This document shows positions 49,532-57,941 of a stretch of 64,000 bases of DNA, in pieces. This stretch comes from Streptantibioticus silvisoli (GTDB lineage: Bacteria; Actinomycetota; Actinomycetes; Streptomycetales; Streptomycetaceae). A program made the position numbers and the translations under genes. Under the pieces are notes generated by a model, which was given only the letters and a program-made list of their open reading frames with translations, did not search any database and was not told where the DNA came from. Numbering within the stretch: the first letter of the stretch is position 1; the number at the start of each line of letters is the position of its first letter. The DNA lies in the NCBI RefSeq assembly GCF_027947535.2, contig NZ_JAAGKO020000034.1, forward strand, positions 1 through 64,000, given 5' to 3'.

Positions 49532-50605
49532 GTGACGACCCTCTTCACCGGCTACCGGCTCGGTGACCTGATGCTGCCCAACCGCGTGGTCATGGCACCG
49601 ATGACCCGCGTCAGGGCCGCCGCCGGCGGTCTGGCGACGCCGTCGATGGCGGCCTACTACGCCCAGCGGGCCACGGCCGGGCTGATCGTCAGCGAGGGCG
49701 TGCAGCCGAGCGTGATCGGGCAGTCCAACCCGGGGACGCCGGGCCTGCACACCGACGAACAGGTCGCCGCGTGGCGCCCGGTGACCGCCGCCGTCCACGC
49801 CAACGGGGGACGGATCTTCGCCCAGCTCATGCACGGCGGCCGGGTCTCGCACCCCGACACCACCGGGATGCGGCCGGTCGGGCCGTCGGCGGTCGCCGCC
49901 GTGGGCGAGGTGTTCACCCCGACCGGACCGCAGCCCGCCCCGGTGCCGCGCGCCCTCGGCACCGCCGAGGTGGCCGAGCACGCCGGTTCCTACGCCCTGG
50001 CGGCCCGCCGCGCCGTCGACGCGGGCTTCGACGGCGTGGAGCTGCACGGCGCCAACGGCTACCTGATCTCGCAGTTCCTGTCGTCCAACGCCAACCTGCG
50101 CACGGACGGTTACGGCGGTTCGGTCGCGCACCGCATCCGGTTCGCCGTCGAGGCGGCGGCCGCCACCGTGCAGGCCGTCGGCGGGGCCAGGACCGGCATC
50201 CGGCTCTCACCGGGCTCGACGTTCTGGGGCGTCGAGGAGAGCGACGTCCCCGAGCTGTACACCGCGCTGCTGACCGAGCTGTCCGGCCTCGGCCTGGCCT
50301 ACGTGCACCTCGAAGCCACCGCCGGGCAGGAGACGCTGGTCGCCCTGCGCCGGGCGTGGCCGGGCACGCTCATCATGAACCCGGTGCTCCCGATGGGACC
50401 GAAGCAGACCGGCCGCGACGACGCCGAGCACTGGCTCGGTCTCGGGGCGGACCTCATCAGTTTCGGCCGCGCCTTCATCGCCAACCCCGACCTCGTCGAG
50501 CGGCTGCGCGGCGGACTGCCGATCGCCCCCGTCGACGAGGCCACGTACTACCAGGGCGGCGACGCGGGCTACCTGACCTACGCCGCCCACCAGTACACGG
50601 CCTGA
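49532..50605 (+). CDS. Old yellow enzyme-family alkene reductase
   Basis: A 357-residue FMN TIM-barrel ene-reductase. Motifs: LPNRVVMAPMTRVRA, FAQLMHGGRVSHP, FDGVELHGANGYLISQFLSSNANLRTDGYGGS (substrate His/Asn and the catalytic Tyr region), LISFGRAFIANPDLVERLRGG for FMN phosphate. It reduces activated C=C bonds of enones, maleimides or nitroesters with NAD(P)H. GGAG lies upstream of GTG 49532. MerR control suggests induction by electrophiles. Confidence 0.92.
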   Translation: MTTLFTGYRLGDLMLPNRVVMAPMTRVRAAAGGLATPSMAAYYAQRATAGLIVSEGVQPSVIGQSNPGTPGLHTDEQVAAWRPVTAAVHANGGRIFAQLMHGGRVSHPDTTGMRPVGPSAVAAVGEVFTPTGPQPAPVPRALGTAEVAEHAGSYALAARRAVDAGFDGVELHGANGYLISQFLSSNANLRTDGYGGSVAHRIRFAVEAAAATVQAVGGARTGIRLSPGSTFWGVEESDVPELYTALLTELSGLGLAYVHLEATAGQETLVALRRAWPGTLIMNPVLPMGPKQTGRDDAEHWLGLGADLISFGRAFIANPDLVERLRGGLPIAPVDEATYYQGGDAGYLTYAAHQYTA

Positions 50606-50912
50606 CGCCCTCCGCGCCGGTTCCGGCCGCCCGCGGTCCGAACCGGCACGGGCGACCGGCCCGGGCGGCACCGCCAGCGGCAACGCAGCAGGGCGGCGAC
50701 GGGCCAAACGCGACCTCGGTGGCCGGCGCGAGGACGGCTCCGGCCACCCGCGAGGCACCCGGGCTCCCGTGCGCGTCGCGGCCGGGGCCGGGCCGGTACG
50801 CGGTGCGGGCCGGACGTTCCGCCGCCCGGCCGTGAACCGGTCACGCCCGTCGGGGTCGCCGGAGCGCTCGTCGTCGGGCAGGACGCGTCAGGTGCTGATC
50901 CGGGGGAAACGG
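50606..50912. other. Intergenic stretch before the first IS
   Basis: About 300 bp of GC-rich DNA between the alkene reductase and the IS edge. No gene or motif I can support; it is the left flank of the accessory block. Confidence 0.5.
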
Positions 50913-50916
50913 CTAG

Positions 50917-51775
50917 GGCCTGTGTGGAGTTGTGATCTCGTGGGGCGCCGGTCTGGGAGGGTGGAGGTTTTTGGGGTGGAAGGGTGGGGGTGTCTCGATC
51001 TCAACTTTCGGATGCCGAGTGGGGGTTCATCTCCCCGTTTCTGCCGGTCGGTGAGTATCGCTGGTCAGCGTGGACTCGACCACGGCGCGGGCCCATCATG
51101 ATGCCGCCGGGATGATCGTGGAGCCCGAAGCCCGGGATGCGGTGGAGAAGGCTGTTGCGGAATAGGGGGCATTGGCGAAGGACAAGACGGGCAACCGGAC
51201 CTGCGGCGGGAAGAGCGACGACGTGTGAGGCGTCGGCGCAGGGTCCGGCTCGCCGCCGCCGACGCTGGGGCGTTCCCGCGGTGGACTGACCACCAGGACG
51301 TACCTGTCCTGCGGGCCGCAATGTCTGCCGCTCCCGCTGAAGATCACCGCGGGGCAGGTGGGGGACAGCCCGCGGTTCGTCCCCGTCCTGAACGGGATCC
51401 GCGTTCCCGGTCCGGTCGGCCGGCCCCGTACCCGGCCCGGCGCAGTCGCCGGCGACAAGGCGTACTCGTCTCGCAAGACGCGTTCCCACCTGCGCGAACG
51501 CGGGATTGAAGCGGTCGTTCCCGAGAAGAGGGATCAGGCCGCCCACCGCAAGGAGCGCGGCTCACGCGGCGGACGGCCCGTCACCTTCGACCGGCAGCTG
51601 TACAAGCTCCGCAACACTGTCGAACACGCCATCAACAAGATCAAGGACTGGCGCGGCCTCGCCGTCCGCTACGACAAAAAACCTGAAAGCCACCAGGCCG
51701 GACTCGAATTATGCGCCGGTCTCCTCTGGATCCGACACCTCGAATCACGACCTTGATCACAACTCCACACAGGCC
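50917..51775 (+). mobile_element. IS5-family (IS427-like) element, copy 1, defective
   Basis: 859 bp bounded by perfect inverted repeats beginning GGCCTGTGTGGAGTTGTGAT and flanked by CTAG on both sides (50913-50916 and 51776-51779), the expected 4-bp target duplication of this group. It carries a broken transposase gene on the plus strand. A second copy lies inverted at 57084-57941. Confidence 0.9.
50990..51756 (+). pseudogene. IS5-type transposase, copy 1, broken
   Basis: Reads from GTG 50990 as SRSQLSDAEWGFISPFLPVGEY, then jumps by an internal deletion to VDSTTARAHHDAAGMIVEPE (first catalytic Asp), meets a TAG after EKAVAE near 51164, and changes frame in the linker before the intact last third: DSPRFVPVLNGIRVPGPVGR, the second Asp in AGDKAYSSRKTR, Glu in VVPEKRDQAAHRK. 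It keeps the DDE residues but lacks the DNA-binding segment still present in copy 2. Confidence 0.85.
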
Positions 51776-51849
51776 CTAGCGTGTGGGCGCGTCAGGAATG
51801 TTCACGAGAATTGGTTCTGGCTCAAGTTCTGTGATTCCGTGACTGCCAG

Positions 51850-53150
51850 TCATGCGAGGAGGACGCGCTTCCGTAGAAGCCGGAAGCCAGCGCGACCGAA
51901 CATCTGCCTCTTGAGCATCTTGATGCGGTTGACGTGTCCTTCGACGAAGCACGAGCTCCAGGGCAGGGTGAGCCCGGCGATGACGGCGTCGCGGTCACAG
52001 TCGATGCCGGCGGCGAGGGTGTGGAGGCTGGGCAGGTCGTCCCGCCGGATGGCGTCGAGCCAGTCCGGCAGGCGCTCGCCCTGGCGCTCGGTGAGCATGA
52101 TCGCGAAGGACCGGACATGGCGGGTGAGGGCGTCGAGTTCGGGGCAGTGCGTGCGGGCGGTCTTGAGCTGGAGCTGCTCGGACTCGGTCAGGGATTCCGG
52201 GCGGCGGAGGATCCATCCGGCGACAGCACGGGGCGAAGGCGGACGGGCTGTGACTGGCCGCGGTGAGGTGCGTTTCTGACGCAGGTAGACGCGAACGCGC
52301 TGGTAGCTGCCCTTACAGCCGAGCGGCACGATCTCCTCCCACAGTTTCCAGGCGTTGGTGCAGCCCTCGTTCCAGCGGTCGTCGATGTGGGGCTTGTAGT
52401 CGTCGAGGATGGAGGGCCTGTTCTGCCACTGACCGGTGAACAGGTCCTCCGGCGTCGCGGCGTCGCCGAGCTGCTTGACGGTGCGGTAGGTCATCCCGAG
52501 CTGCCGCTCGACTAAGCGCTGGCTGTGGCCGGCCGCCAGCAGGGCATGGACAGCGGCGTGTCGGGCCCGGGTCCGGTCCGCGAACCGGTGTCCTCGCGGC
52601 CAGGGCGAACCGGCAGTGTTCTCGGCCTGGGCGGGCTCAGGATCGGGTTCGGGACCTGTGGGAATCAGAGCGCGGAGGCAGCCGCAGTGCTGGGCGACGC
52701 TCCGCTCGGCGGCTTCGCTCAGGTTGTGCCACAGGTCCGCGACTTGGACGGCCTGCGGTGCGCCGACGGTAGCGCCGTCGGCGAAGAACGGTGCACGGTC
52801 CCGGCATACGACCTCGACGTTCGGTCGCCGGGAGAGCCACGCGGCCAGGCTCGATGCCTCGCGGTCGGGCAGCAGATCGACGGGACGGCGGGTTTCGACG
52901 TCCACGAGGACGGTGCCGTAGTGCCGACCCTTGCGGGTGGCATACTCGTCGACGCCAACCACCCGCGGCGGGGTCACGTCCGGCTCGGGAAGCTCGTCGA
53001 CCAGGCGCAAGATCGTGCTCCGGCTGACGGAAGTACCGAGGACGGCCGCCAGGCGGGCGCCGGCCCGGCCCGCCAGAGCGAGACCGACCGAGGCCAGTGT
53101 GGAGCGCAGCCGCTCGGTGCGCTGGCCATGCCTACGGGTCAGCCCGGCCG
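51850..53150 (-). pseudogene. ISL3-family transposase, 5'-truncated
   Basis: A long reading frame on the minus strand encodes the ISL3 core: HTH and DDE parts from TRRHGQRTERLRSTLASVG onward, GVDEYATRKGRHYGTVLVD (first Asp), VEVVCRDRAPFFADG (second Asp), SSCFVEGHVNRIKMLKRQMFGRAGF (Glu). No usable start codon exists upstream of TTG 53010 before an in-frame TGA near 53180, and the N-terminal zinc-finger part is missing, so the element is cut at its 5' side at about 53150. Its 3' side abuts the IS5-type copy at 51779. Confidence 0.85.
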
Positions 53151-53405
53151 CCCCTATGCCTGACCAGCGAAAGCCCCGCCATCAAGTTCGGAACGACAAC
53201 AGCGCCTAACCGGCCCCATCCACATCCACCCACGCACGCAGAAGGGGCGGAGCCGTCCGAACCGGCTCCGCCCCTTCCCGCATGTGCACCGTACGCGAAG
53301 GCGGCCCGGCGGACTGGGGCCAAGGGCATGCGAGCCGCAGCGCAACCGCTCACTGAGGCCTGCCAGCCGCGCCTCCGAGAACTTGCTACTACCCGGCAAC
53401 GCGGG
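53151..53405. other. Gap between ISL3 relic and the STAND gene end
   Basis: About 250 bp without a gene. It holds the breakpoint of the ISL3 element and lies directly beyond the point where the TPR repeat region stops, so both truncations may be one event. Confidence 0.5.
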
Positions 53406-54893
53406 TCAAGCAGATTCTCCGGCCTCACCACGCCAGGAGGCGAGGTTGTGGCGGGTGGTGAGGGTGTCGGGGTGGTCGGGCCCGAGGACACGCAGGCGGT
53501 CAGTGAGGAGTTCGGCGGTGGCGGTGGCGGCGCCAGCCGCATCCCCGGCCTTACCACGCCAGGAGGCGAGGTTACTGCGGGTGGTGAGGGTGCCGGGGTG
53601 GTCGGGCCCGAGGACACGCAGGTAGTCGGTGAGGAGTTCGGCGAACGCGGTGGCGGCGCCGACCGCATCCCCGGCCTCACCACGCATGGTGGCGAGGTTG
53701 TTGCGGGTGGCGAGGGTGTCGGGGTGGTCGGGCCCGAGGACACGCAGGCAGTCGGTAAGGAGTTCGGCGAACGCGGTGGCAGCGCCGACCGCATCCCCGG
53801 CCTCACCACGCCAGTAAGCGAGGTTACTGCGGGTGGCGAGGGTGCCGGAGTGGTCGGGCCCGAGGACACGCAGGCAGTCGGTAAGGAGTTCGGCGAACGC
53901 GGTGGCAGCGCCGACCGCATCCCCGGCCTCACCACGCCAGGAGGCGAGGTTACTGCGGGTGGCGAGGGTGCCGGAGTGGTCGGGCCCGAGGACACGCAGG
54001 CGGTCGGTGAGAAGTTCGGCGAACGCGGTGGCAGCGCCGACCGCATCCCCGGCCTCACCACGCCTGGTGGCGAGGTTGTTGCGGGTGGTGAGGGTGCCGG
54101 GGTGGTCGGGCCCGAGGACACGCAGGTAGTCGGTGAGGAGTTCGGCGAACGCGGTGGCGGCGCCGGCCGCATCCCCGGCCTTACCACGCCAGTAGGCGTG
54201 GTTGTTGCGGGTGGTGAGGGTGTGGGGGTGGTCGGGTCCGAGGACGCGCAGGTAGTCGGTGAGGAGTTCGGCGGTGGCGGTGGCGGCGCCGGCTGCATCC
54301 CCGGCCTGGCCGCGCAAGCTGGCGAGGTTGTGGCGGGTGGTGAGGGTTTGGGGGTGGTCGGGCCCGAGGACACACAGGCGGTCGGTGAGAAGTTCGGCGA
54401 ACGCGGTGGCAGCGCCGACCGCATCCCCGGCCTCACCACGCCAGGAGGCGAGGTTGTGGCGGGTGGTGAGGGTTTGGGGGTGGTCGGGCCCGAGGACACG
54501 CAGGCGGTCGGTGAGAAGTTCGGCGAACGCGGTGGCAGCGCCGACCGCATCCCCGGCCTCACCACGCCAGTAAGCGAGGTTGTGGCGGGTGGCGAGGGTG
54601 TCGGGGTGGTCGGGCCCGAGGACGCGCAGGCGGTCGGTGAGGAGTTCGGCGGTGGCGGTGGCGGCGCCGGCCGCATCCCCGGCCTCACCACGCCAGGAGG
54701 CGAGGTTGTGGCGGGTGGTGAGGGTGTCGGGGTGGTCGGGCCCGAGGACACGCAGGCGGTCGGTGAGGAGTTCGGCGAACGCGGTGGCGGCGCCGGCCGC
54801 ATCCCCGGCCTCACCACGCCAGGAGGCGAGGTTGTGGCGGGTGCCGAGGGTGTCGGGGTGGTCGGGCCCGAGGACGCGGACGAGGTCGGTGTG
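53406..54893 (-). repeat. 126-bp in-frame tandem repeats (TPR coding)
   Basis: About 11.5 copies of a 126-bp unit encode the TPR region of the STAND protein. Copies differ at only a few positions per unit, for example the first residue (R, Y or C), the residue after DHP (D, Q, H or G), S/Y/T after NLA, W/L/R/M, and AF/AT before AELLTD. The final copy is cut by the stop codon. Confidence 0.92.
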
Positions 54894-56495
54894 GAGGGTG
54901 TGGAAGTGGTCGCGGGCTGCGGTGACCTGTCCGGCGTTGCCGAGGCTGGTTCCGGTGCGGAAAAGCACGGTGTGGGGGTTGGGTTGCCACAGGGCAGCCC
55001 CGCTACAGGTGGCCAGTGCGGTGGTGTTGGTGCGGAGGGTTTGGGCGAGGGTGGTGTCGCGTTCGATGGCGGGCCAGGCGGCGAGGAGGGCGTCAGCAGC
55101 GGTGCGGGCGGCGGCATCGTGTTGGTCGGGGGTGAGGGTGTCGCGGGTGGTGCGTTGGATGAGCTGGTGGACACGGACGGTCTTGTGGGGGGCATCTCGG
55201 TCGTGGTCGATGAGGCTGAGGCGGTGCAGGGCACTCAGGGCCTGCCGGGCGTCCCGGGCGGAGACGGGAGCCGGGTCCCCGGGCTGCTTCTCGCTGGTGG
55301 GGGTGCGGTTCGCGGCGAGGTGGGTGAGAGCAGGGGCGCTGGTCAGGACGTCCTGGGGGATGCCGTTGGGGTCCAGGAGCGCGGTCAGGGCGAGCAGGGG
55401 GCGTGCCAGGCCGGCGGGGCGCAGGGTGTCGGCGCGGTCGATGGACAGTGACCATGCGGCGGCCAGGGGCAGGGCCTGGCCGTCGGGCAGGCTGTCGGGG
55501 GCGGCGTCGGCGAGGGTGAGGGTGCGGTCGGCCAGCAGTTCCCGGTAGCCGGCCACGCTCTCGCCGGTGTCGATGAGGTAGGCGGCGGCCTGGGCGAGAG
55601 CCAGCGGCAGATACCCCAGCTCACCGGCGAGGTCGGCCAGTTCGCCGGCGGATTCCTCGCGGCCGTGGTCGGCCAGGGAATTGGTGAGGTAGGCGAGGGC
55701 CTCGGCCTCGGCGAACAGGCCGACTTCGATGTTGCGGCCCATGCCGCAGACGGCGGAGTCGCGGCGGCGGGTGGTGATCAGGGTACGCCCGTGGGGGTTC
55801 TCCGGTAGTTGCAGGCCTTGCAGGTCGTTGGAGTCGGCGAGGTCGTCCAGAACAACCAGCCACCGGCACGGCTTCGCGGTGGTCTTGGGGGCGAGCCAGG
55901 CCAGGAAGGTACGGGCGGCCTGTTCCGGATCATCCGGGTTGCCACGGCACAGTTCGACGCCGGCCTGGGCGTAGCCGGCCACGATCGCGGAGCGGGTGCT
56001 GGCGGTGACCCACACCAGGACGTCCAGGCCGCCACCCGCGCTCTCGTCGTTCCAGGCGGTGAGGGCGTAGTCCGCGGCGAGCTGGGTCTTGCCGACACCG
56101 CCCATGCCGGTCAGCAGCTGCGTCAGCACCATGGTGCCGCCGTCCGCCATCGCGCGCAGTCGGACCGTCTCGGCCCGGTGCAGGTAGGAGCGCGCCGGGG
56201 GCGGGACGACGCCGACCTGGTGCGGCCAGGCCGCCGGCTCCTGCGGCAGACGCTGATACACGTTCAGCTCGTCGATGTAGCCGCTGTTGGCGATACCGCC
56301 GTCGGTGGCCGAGGCATGCCCGGTCTTGTCCACGCTCACCTGGGCGGGTGAAGCATGATCGGCTTCCAGGGCTGGGCCGCGGTAGCCGGTGACCGCTGTG
56401 CCGCGGCCAGCGGCTTCGGCGTTGCCGGTGTCCGTCACGGTCACCGAAGGCTCAGGCGTCTCGCCCCGGTCCTTGCCCCACCATTTCCTGGCCAT
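53406..56495 (-). CDS. STAND (NB-ARC) NTPase with TPR repeats
   Basis: A 1029-residue signalling NTPase. Residues 1-75 hold two glycine-periodic tags, DTGNAEAAGRGTAVTGY and KTGHASATDGGIANSGY. The NB-ARC domain follows: P-loop LTGMGGVGKTQLAADYA (130-137), Walker B WLVVLDDLAD (212-221), TLITTRR (237-243) and GYLPLALAQ (294-302). A helical region to about 535 contains a winged-helix-like KTVRVHQLIQ. The rest (540-1029) is 11.5 TPR units of 42 residues, each like LRVLGPDHPDTLTTRHNLAS plus WRGEAGDAAGAATAFAELLTD, ending mid-unit at GEAGESA. No effector domain is fused. The start is ATG 56495. It follows a small membrane protein by 16 bp: the two form one operon. Confidence 0.9.
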   Translation of the reverse strand: MARKWWGKDRGETPEPSVTVTDTGNAEAAGRGTAVTGYRGPALEADHASPAQVSVDKTGHASATDGGIANSGYIDELNVYQRLPQEPAAWPHQVGVVPPPARSYLHRAETVRLRAMADGGTMVLTQLLTGMGGVGKTQLAADYALTAWNDESAGGGLDVLVWVTASTRSAIVAGYAQAGVELCRGNPDDPEQAARTFLAWLAPKTTAKPCRWLVVLDDLADSNDLQGLQLPENPHGRTLITTRRRDSAVCGMGRNIEVGLFAEAEALAYLTNSLADHGREESAGELADLAGELGYLPLALAQAAAYLIDTGESVAGYRELLADRTLTLADAAPDSLPDGQALPLAAAWSLSIDRADTLRPAGLARPLLALTALLDPNGIPQDVLTSAPALTHLAANRTPTSEKQPGDPAPVSARDARQALSALHRLSLIDHDRDAPHKTVRVHQLIQRTTRDTLTPDQHDAAARTAADALLAAWPAIERDTTLAQTLRTNTTALATCSGAALWQPNPHTVLFRTGTSLGNAGQVTAARDHFHTLHTDLVRVLGPDHPDTLGTRHNLASWRGEAGDAAGAATAFAELLTDRLRVLGPDHPDTLTTRHNLASWRGEAGDAAGAATATAELLTDRLRVLGPDHPDTLATRHNLAYWRGEAGDAVGAATAFAELLTDRLRVLGPDHPQTLTTRHNLASWRGEAGDAVGAATAFAELLTDRLCVLGPDHPQTLTTRHNLASLRGQAGDAAGAATATAELLTDYLRVLGPDHPHTLTTRNNHAYWRGKAGDAAGAATAFAELLTDYLRVLGPDHPGTLTTRNNLATRRGEAGDAVGAATAFAELLTDRLRVLGPDHSGTLATRSNLASWRGEAGDAVGAATAFAELLTDCLRVLGPDHSGTLATRSNLAYWRGEAGDAVGAATAFAELLTDCLRVLGPDHPDTLATRNNLATMRGEAGDAVGAATAFAELLTDYLRVLGPDHPGTLTTRSNLASWRGKAGDAAGAATATAELLTDRLRVLGPDHPDTLTTRHNLASWRGEAGESA

Positions 56496-56511
56496 GAGGT
56501 GCGTCCCGGTT

Positions 56512-56853
56512 CTATTCGGAATAGTCGATGCCGGTGTTGGAGCCCTTGCCGCTGGCCTTTCCCGTCCGGTCGGCCCTCGCCGAACCGTCCCCGCGGCCGC
56601 CGGGTCGCTTGATGCCGGCGTTGCCGCCGCGGTCGGCCTCACCGGTCCGAGTGGCCTGGTCGACCGGGCCGGCGGAGGCGGGTACCGGCTGCTGGAACAG
56701 GGCCCAGATCAAGGCCGCGACACCGACAGCACCCTGAATGGATGCCCCCGTCAGTTCTCCCGCGCCGGGACTGTTCAGCAGCCAGATCAAAGGGGTGGAG
56801 ACAATCCCCACCCCTCCCAGCACGATGACCATGACCTTCCAGCCCTGCGTCAT
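56512..56853 (-). CDS. Small membrane protein upstream of the STAND gene
   Basis: A 113-residue protein with two membrane helices (KVMVIVLGGVGIVSTPLIWLL and SIQGAVGVAALIWALFQQP, residues about 5-25 and 38-57), then a cytosolic Gly/Arg/Lys/Asp-rich tail ending NTGIDYSE. I recognise no family. It starts at ATG 56853 with GGGGGAAG upstream, and the STAND gene begins 16 bp after it, so the pair is almost surely co-transcribed. It could be a membrane-acting partner or anchor for the NTPase; that is inference. Confidence 0.78.
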   Translation of the reverse strand: MTQGWKVMVIVLGGVGIVSTPLIWLLNSPGAGELTGASIQGAVGVAALIWALFQQPVPASAGPVDQATRTGEADRGGNAGIKRPGGRGDGSARADRTGKASGKGSNTGIDYSE

Positions 56854-57083
56854 GCCAACTTCCCCCACATCCCTGACTGGCGATCAGATTTACTGACGAT
56901 ACATCCGCTGTTCCCGCTCCCGGCGTGACGCCGTCCGGAGTGGGAGACGCACCCCGCGCCACCATGGTTCACCGCCTCCCGACCGGCGGGGCGGCAGCGG
57001 CGCTCACCAGCCGGTAACCGTACCCGCCGAGCGGCCCGGGGCATGGCCGTAGCCGACGACCACCCACGCCCACCGGGCGTTAG

Positions 57084-57941
57084 GGCCTGTGTGGAGTTGT
57101 GATCAAGGTCGTGATTCGAGGTGTCGGATCCAGAGGAGACCGGCGCATCATTCGAGTCCGGCCTGGTGGCTTTCAGGTTTTTTGTCGTAGCGGACGGTGA
57201 GGCCGCGCCAGTCCTTGATCTTGTTGATGGTGCGTTCGACGGTGTTGCGGAGCTTGTACAGCTGCCGGTCGAAGGTGACGGGCCGTCCGCCGCGTGAGCC
57301 GCGCTCCTTGCGGTGGGCGGCCTGATCCCTCTTCTCGGGAACGACCGCTTCAATCCCGCGTTCGCGCAGGTGGGAACGCGTCTTGCGGGACGAGTACGCC
57401 TTGTGGCCGGCGACTGCGCCGGGCCGGGTACGGGGCCGGCCGACCGGACCGGGAACGCGGATCCCGTTCAGGACGGGGACGAACCGCGGGCTGTCCCCCA
57501 CCTGCCCCGCGGTGATCTTCAGCGGGAGCGGCAGACATTGCGGCCCGCAGGACAGGTGCGTCCTGGTGGTCAGCCCGCTGCGGGAACGTCCCAGGTCGGC
57601 GGCGGCGAGCCGGACCCTGCGCCGACGCCTCACACGTCGTCGCTCTTCCCGCTCCGGGTCCAATTGCCCGTCTTGTTCCCCGCTGGCGTACACGGTGGAC
57701 CAGTGCCCGAAACGCTCGGGCAACTCCCGCCACTTCGCCCCGTTCCTGAACCGCCACACCACGCCCTCGAAGTGCGCCCGCAGGCTCTCCGGATACGGCC
57801 CATACTCACCGACCGGCAGAAACGAGGAGATGAACTCCCACTCGGCATCCGAAAGTTGAGATCAAGACACCCCACCCTTCTACCCCAAAAACCTCGACCC
57901 TCCCAGACTGGCGCCCCACGAGATACAACTCCACACAGGCC
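57084..57941 (-). mobile_element. IS5-family (IS427-like) element, copy 2, defective, inverted
   Basis: 858 bp with the same inverted repeats as copy 1 (one base missing at the right end), in the opposite orientation. It is flanked by TTAG on the inner side (57080-57083) and CTAG on the outer side (57942-57945). The transposase gene is broken. Together with copy 1 it brackets about 5.3 kb holding the ISL3 relic and the STAND module. Confidence 0.9.
57103..57870 (-). pseudogene. IS5-type transposase, copy 2, broken
   Basis: Reads SQLSDAEWEFISSFLPVGEY then GPYPESLRAHFEGVVWRFRN and GAKWRELPERFGHWSTVYAS, the DNA-binding part missing from copy 1. Then it is deleted through the first catalytic Asp to the linker before the shared last third. 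It has a TGA at the third codon (CGA in copy 1), the second catalytic Asp is His (AGHKAYSSRK), and a TGA stands after HQAGLE where copy 1 continues. It cannot make an active enzyme. Confidence 0.85.

Noticed and set aside
53406-54893. Regular repeats resembling a CRISPR or VNTR array
   Set aside because: The 126-bp units are coding, contiguous and in frame; there are no unique spacers.
53097-55451. Long open frames antisense to the STAND-TPR gene, with a Gly/Glu repeat protein
   Set aside because: They mirror the 126-bp repeats of the real gene on the other strand; no ribosome site or family match, and the minus-strand frame has all NB-ARC motifs.
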